This document shows positions 63,404 through 64,000 of a DNA stretch of 64,000 nt, one piece after another. The notes under the pieces were generated by a model. That model did not search any database. It worked only from the letters and a program-made list of their open reading frames with translations, and was not told the DNA's origin. Source of the stretch: Afipia carboxidovorans OM5 (GTDB lineage: Bacteria > Pseudomonadota > Alphaproteobacteria > Rhizobiales > Xanthobacteraceae). The stretch is taken from assembly GCF_000218565.1 (NCBI RefSeq), contig NC_015684.1, positions 2,728,001 through 2,792,000 of the forward strand. Direction: 5' to 3'. The number at the start of each line of letters is the position of its first letter. The stretch's first letter is position 1. The translations under genes were made by a program, and so were the position numbers.

Positions 63404-64000
63404 CAGGCCGCCTGCGCCGCGATGGCGGGCACCGGCGCGAGCTGCCGCAACGGCACCGTCCACCGGATGATCTCGAAGCGGCCGTCGTGATGCTCGACCA
63501 GTGCCGTACAGCTCTCTACCCAGTCGCCGCAATTCATGTAGCGGATGCCGTCATATTCGCCGATCGTCGCGTAATGGATGTGGCCGCATATCACGCCGTC
63601 CGCGCCGTACCGGCGCGCCTCGGCGGCGAGCGTCTGCTCGAACGCGCCGATGTAATTCACCGCGTTCTTCACCTTCAGCTTCGCCCATTGCGACAGCGAC
63701 CAATAGGGCGAGCCGAACATGCGACGAAACACATTGACGAAACGGTTGGCCTGAATGGCGAGGTCGTAGGCCTTGTCACCGAGATGCGCGAGCCAGCGCG
63801 CGTTCTGCACGACGAGATCGAACAGATCGCCGTGGATGACGAGATAGCGCCTGCCGTCGAGACCTTCGTGGATCACCTGCTCGACCACTTCGACACCGCC
63901 GAAATGCGTGCCGTAATAGGAGCGCAGGAATTCGTCGTGATTGCCGGGCACATAGAAAACCTTCGCGCCCTTGCGGACGCGGCGGAGCATCTTCTGCACG
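63403..64000 (-). CDS. Metallophosphoesterase, UDP-2,3-diacylglucosamine hydrolase-like, probable phospholipase C PlcP; N-terminus beyond window
   Basis: The visible 198 residues are the C-terminal part of a calcineurin-like phosphoesterase, open to the right edge: VFYVPGNHDEFLR, RRYLVIHGDLFDL, and VICGHIHYATIGEYDGIRYMNCGDWVESCTALVEH. Annotated often as LpxH-like, but the close group contains PlcP of Sinorhizobium, which cleaves phosphatidylcholine to diacylglycerol in phosphate starvation. The coupled GT4 gene downstream supports PlcP. Any Pho box would be beyond the window. Confidence 0.78.
   Translation of the reverse strand, partial: VQKMLRRVRKGAKVFYVPGNHDEFLRSYYGTHFGGVEVVEQVIHEGLDGRRYLVIHGDLFDLVVQNARWLAHLGDKAYDLAIQANRFVNVFRRMFGSPYWSLSQWAKLKVKNAVNYIGAFEQTLAAEARRYGADGVICGHIHYATIGEYDGIRYMNCGDWVESCTALVEHHDGRFEIIRWTVPLRQLAPVPAIAAQAA

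Noticed and set aside
61571..63490. 639-codon open frame on the plus strand
   Set aside because: Antisense to the dehydratase and glycosyltransferase genes; Arg/His-rich with no domain.

Overview
The window is a GC-rich alphaproteobacterial chromosome segment. It is most likely from the Bradyrhizobiaceae/Nitrobacteraceae (Rhodopseudomonas, Afipia, Bradyrhizobium type). The reasons are the FlbT/FlaF/FliX flagellar regulators, a CckA histidine kinase beside flhB, TTAA-N7-TTAA (CtrA-type) boxes, a TrxR-like ferredoxin-NADP reductase next to a 2Fe-2S ferredoxin, a GPR/RgsE-like giant coiled-coil protein, and dispersed palindromic repeats of the kind common in that family. No tRNA, rRNA, CRISPR, prophage or intact insertion sequence was seen.

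Layout. 1-5.1 kb: housekeeping and unknown genes (class I fumarase running off the left edge, a secreted unknown, a VOC protein, a cupin with the metal ligands of (R)-hydroxynitrile lyases, a GST, a Tim44-domain protein). 5.2-39.2 kb: one large flagellar locus. Reading leftward it holds flgB-flgC-fliE-fliQ-fliR-flhB followed by cckA. Rightward come fliO-fliP. Leftward again come a 1213-residue AMIN-like/TPR protein and fliL-fliM-DUF6468-motE-like. Rightward are flgF-flgG-flgA-flgH, a small ORF, then dksA and fliX leftward, then flgI-flgJN-flgN-like and flaG-like rightward. The last part is an unknown gene with flaF, a TPR glycosyltransferase and flagellin (leftward), flbT (rightward), and flgE-flgK-flgL (leftward). 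39.4-49.5 kb: msrB, an FAD oxidoreductase, sixA, a higBA toxin-antitoxin pair with twin operators, a DUF892 ferritin-like protein, an LPG-flippase-like membrane protein, an SGNH hydrolase, FNR, ferredoxin and an HPt protein. 49.9-64 kb: the GPR-like 1508-residue protein, an Mla-type lipid transporter coupled to glucokinase, a dipeptide epimerase, an Ala/Glu-rich unknown, a threonine dehydratase-like enzyme, and a glycosyltransferase/metallophosphoesterase pair that looks like agt-plcP.

How it works together. The promoter signals fit the Caulobacter-type flagellar hierarchy. CtrA-type boxes precede the early genes (flgB operon, TPR gene, fliX) and the flagellin-control genes (flaF, TPR glycosyltransferase, flbT). 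Sigma-54 promoters precede the rod, ring, hook and hook-filament genes (flgF, flgI, flgE operons), and two of these share the same 17-bp sequence. CckA, the kinase that feeds CtrA, lies at the end of the flgB-flhB cluster. A further perfect CtrA box lies between the HPt gene and the GPR-like gene, which suggests that polar growth and phosphorelay genes belong to the same cell-cycle circuit. FliF, FliG, FliN, FliI, FlgD, FlhA and Mot stator genes are not in this window.
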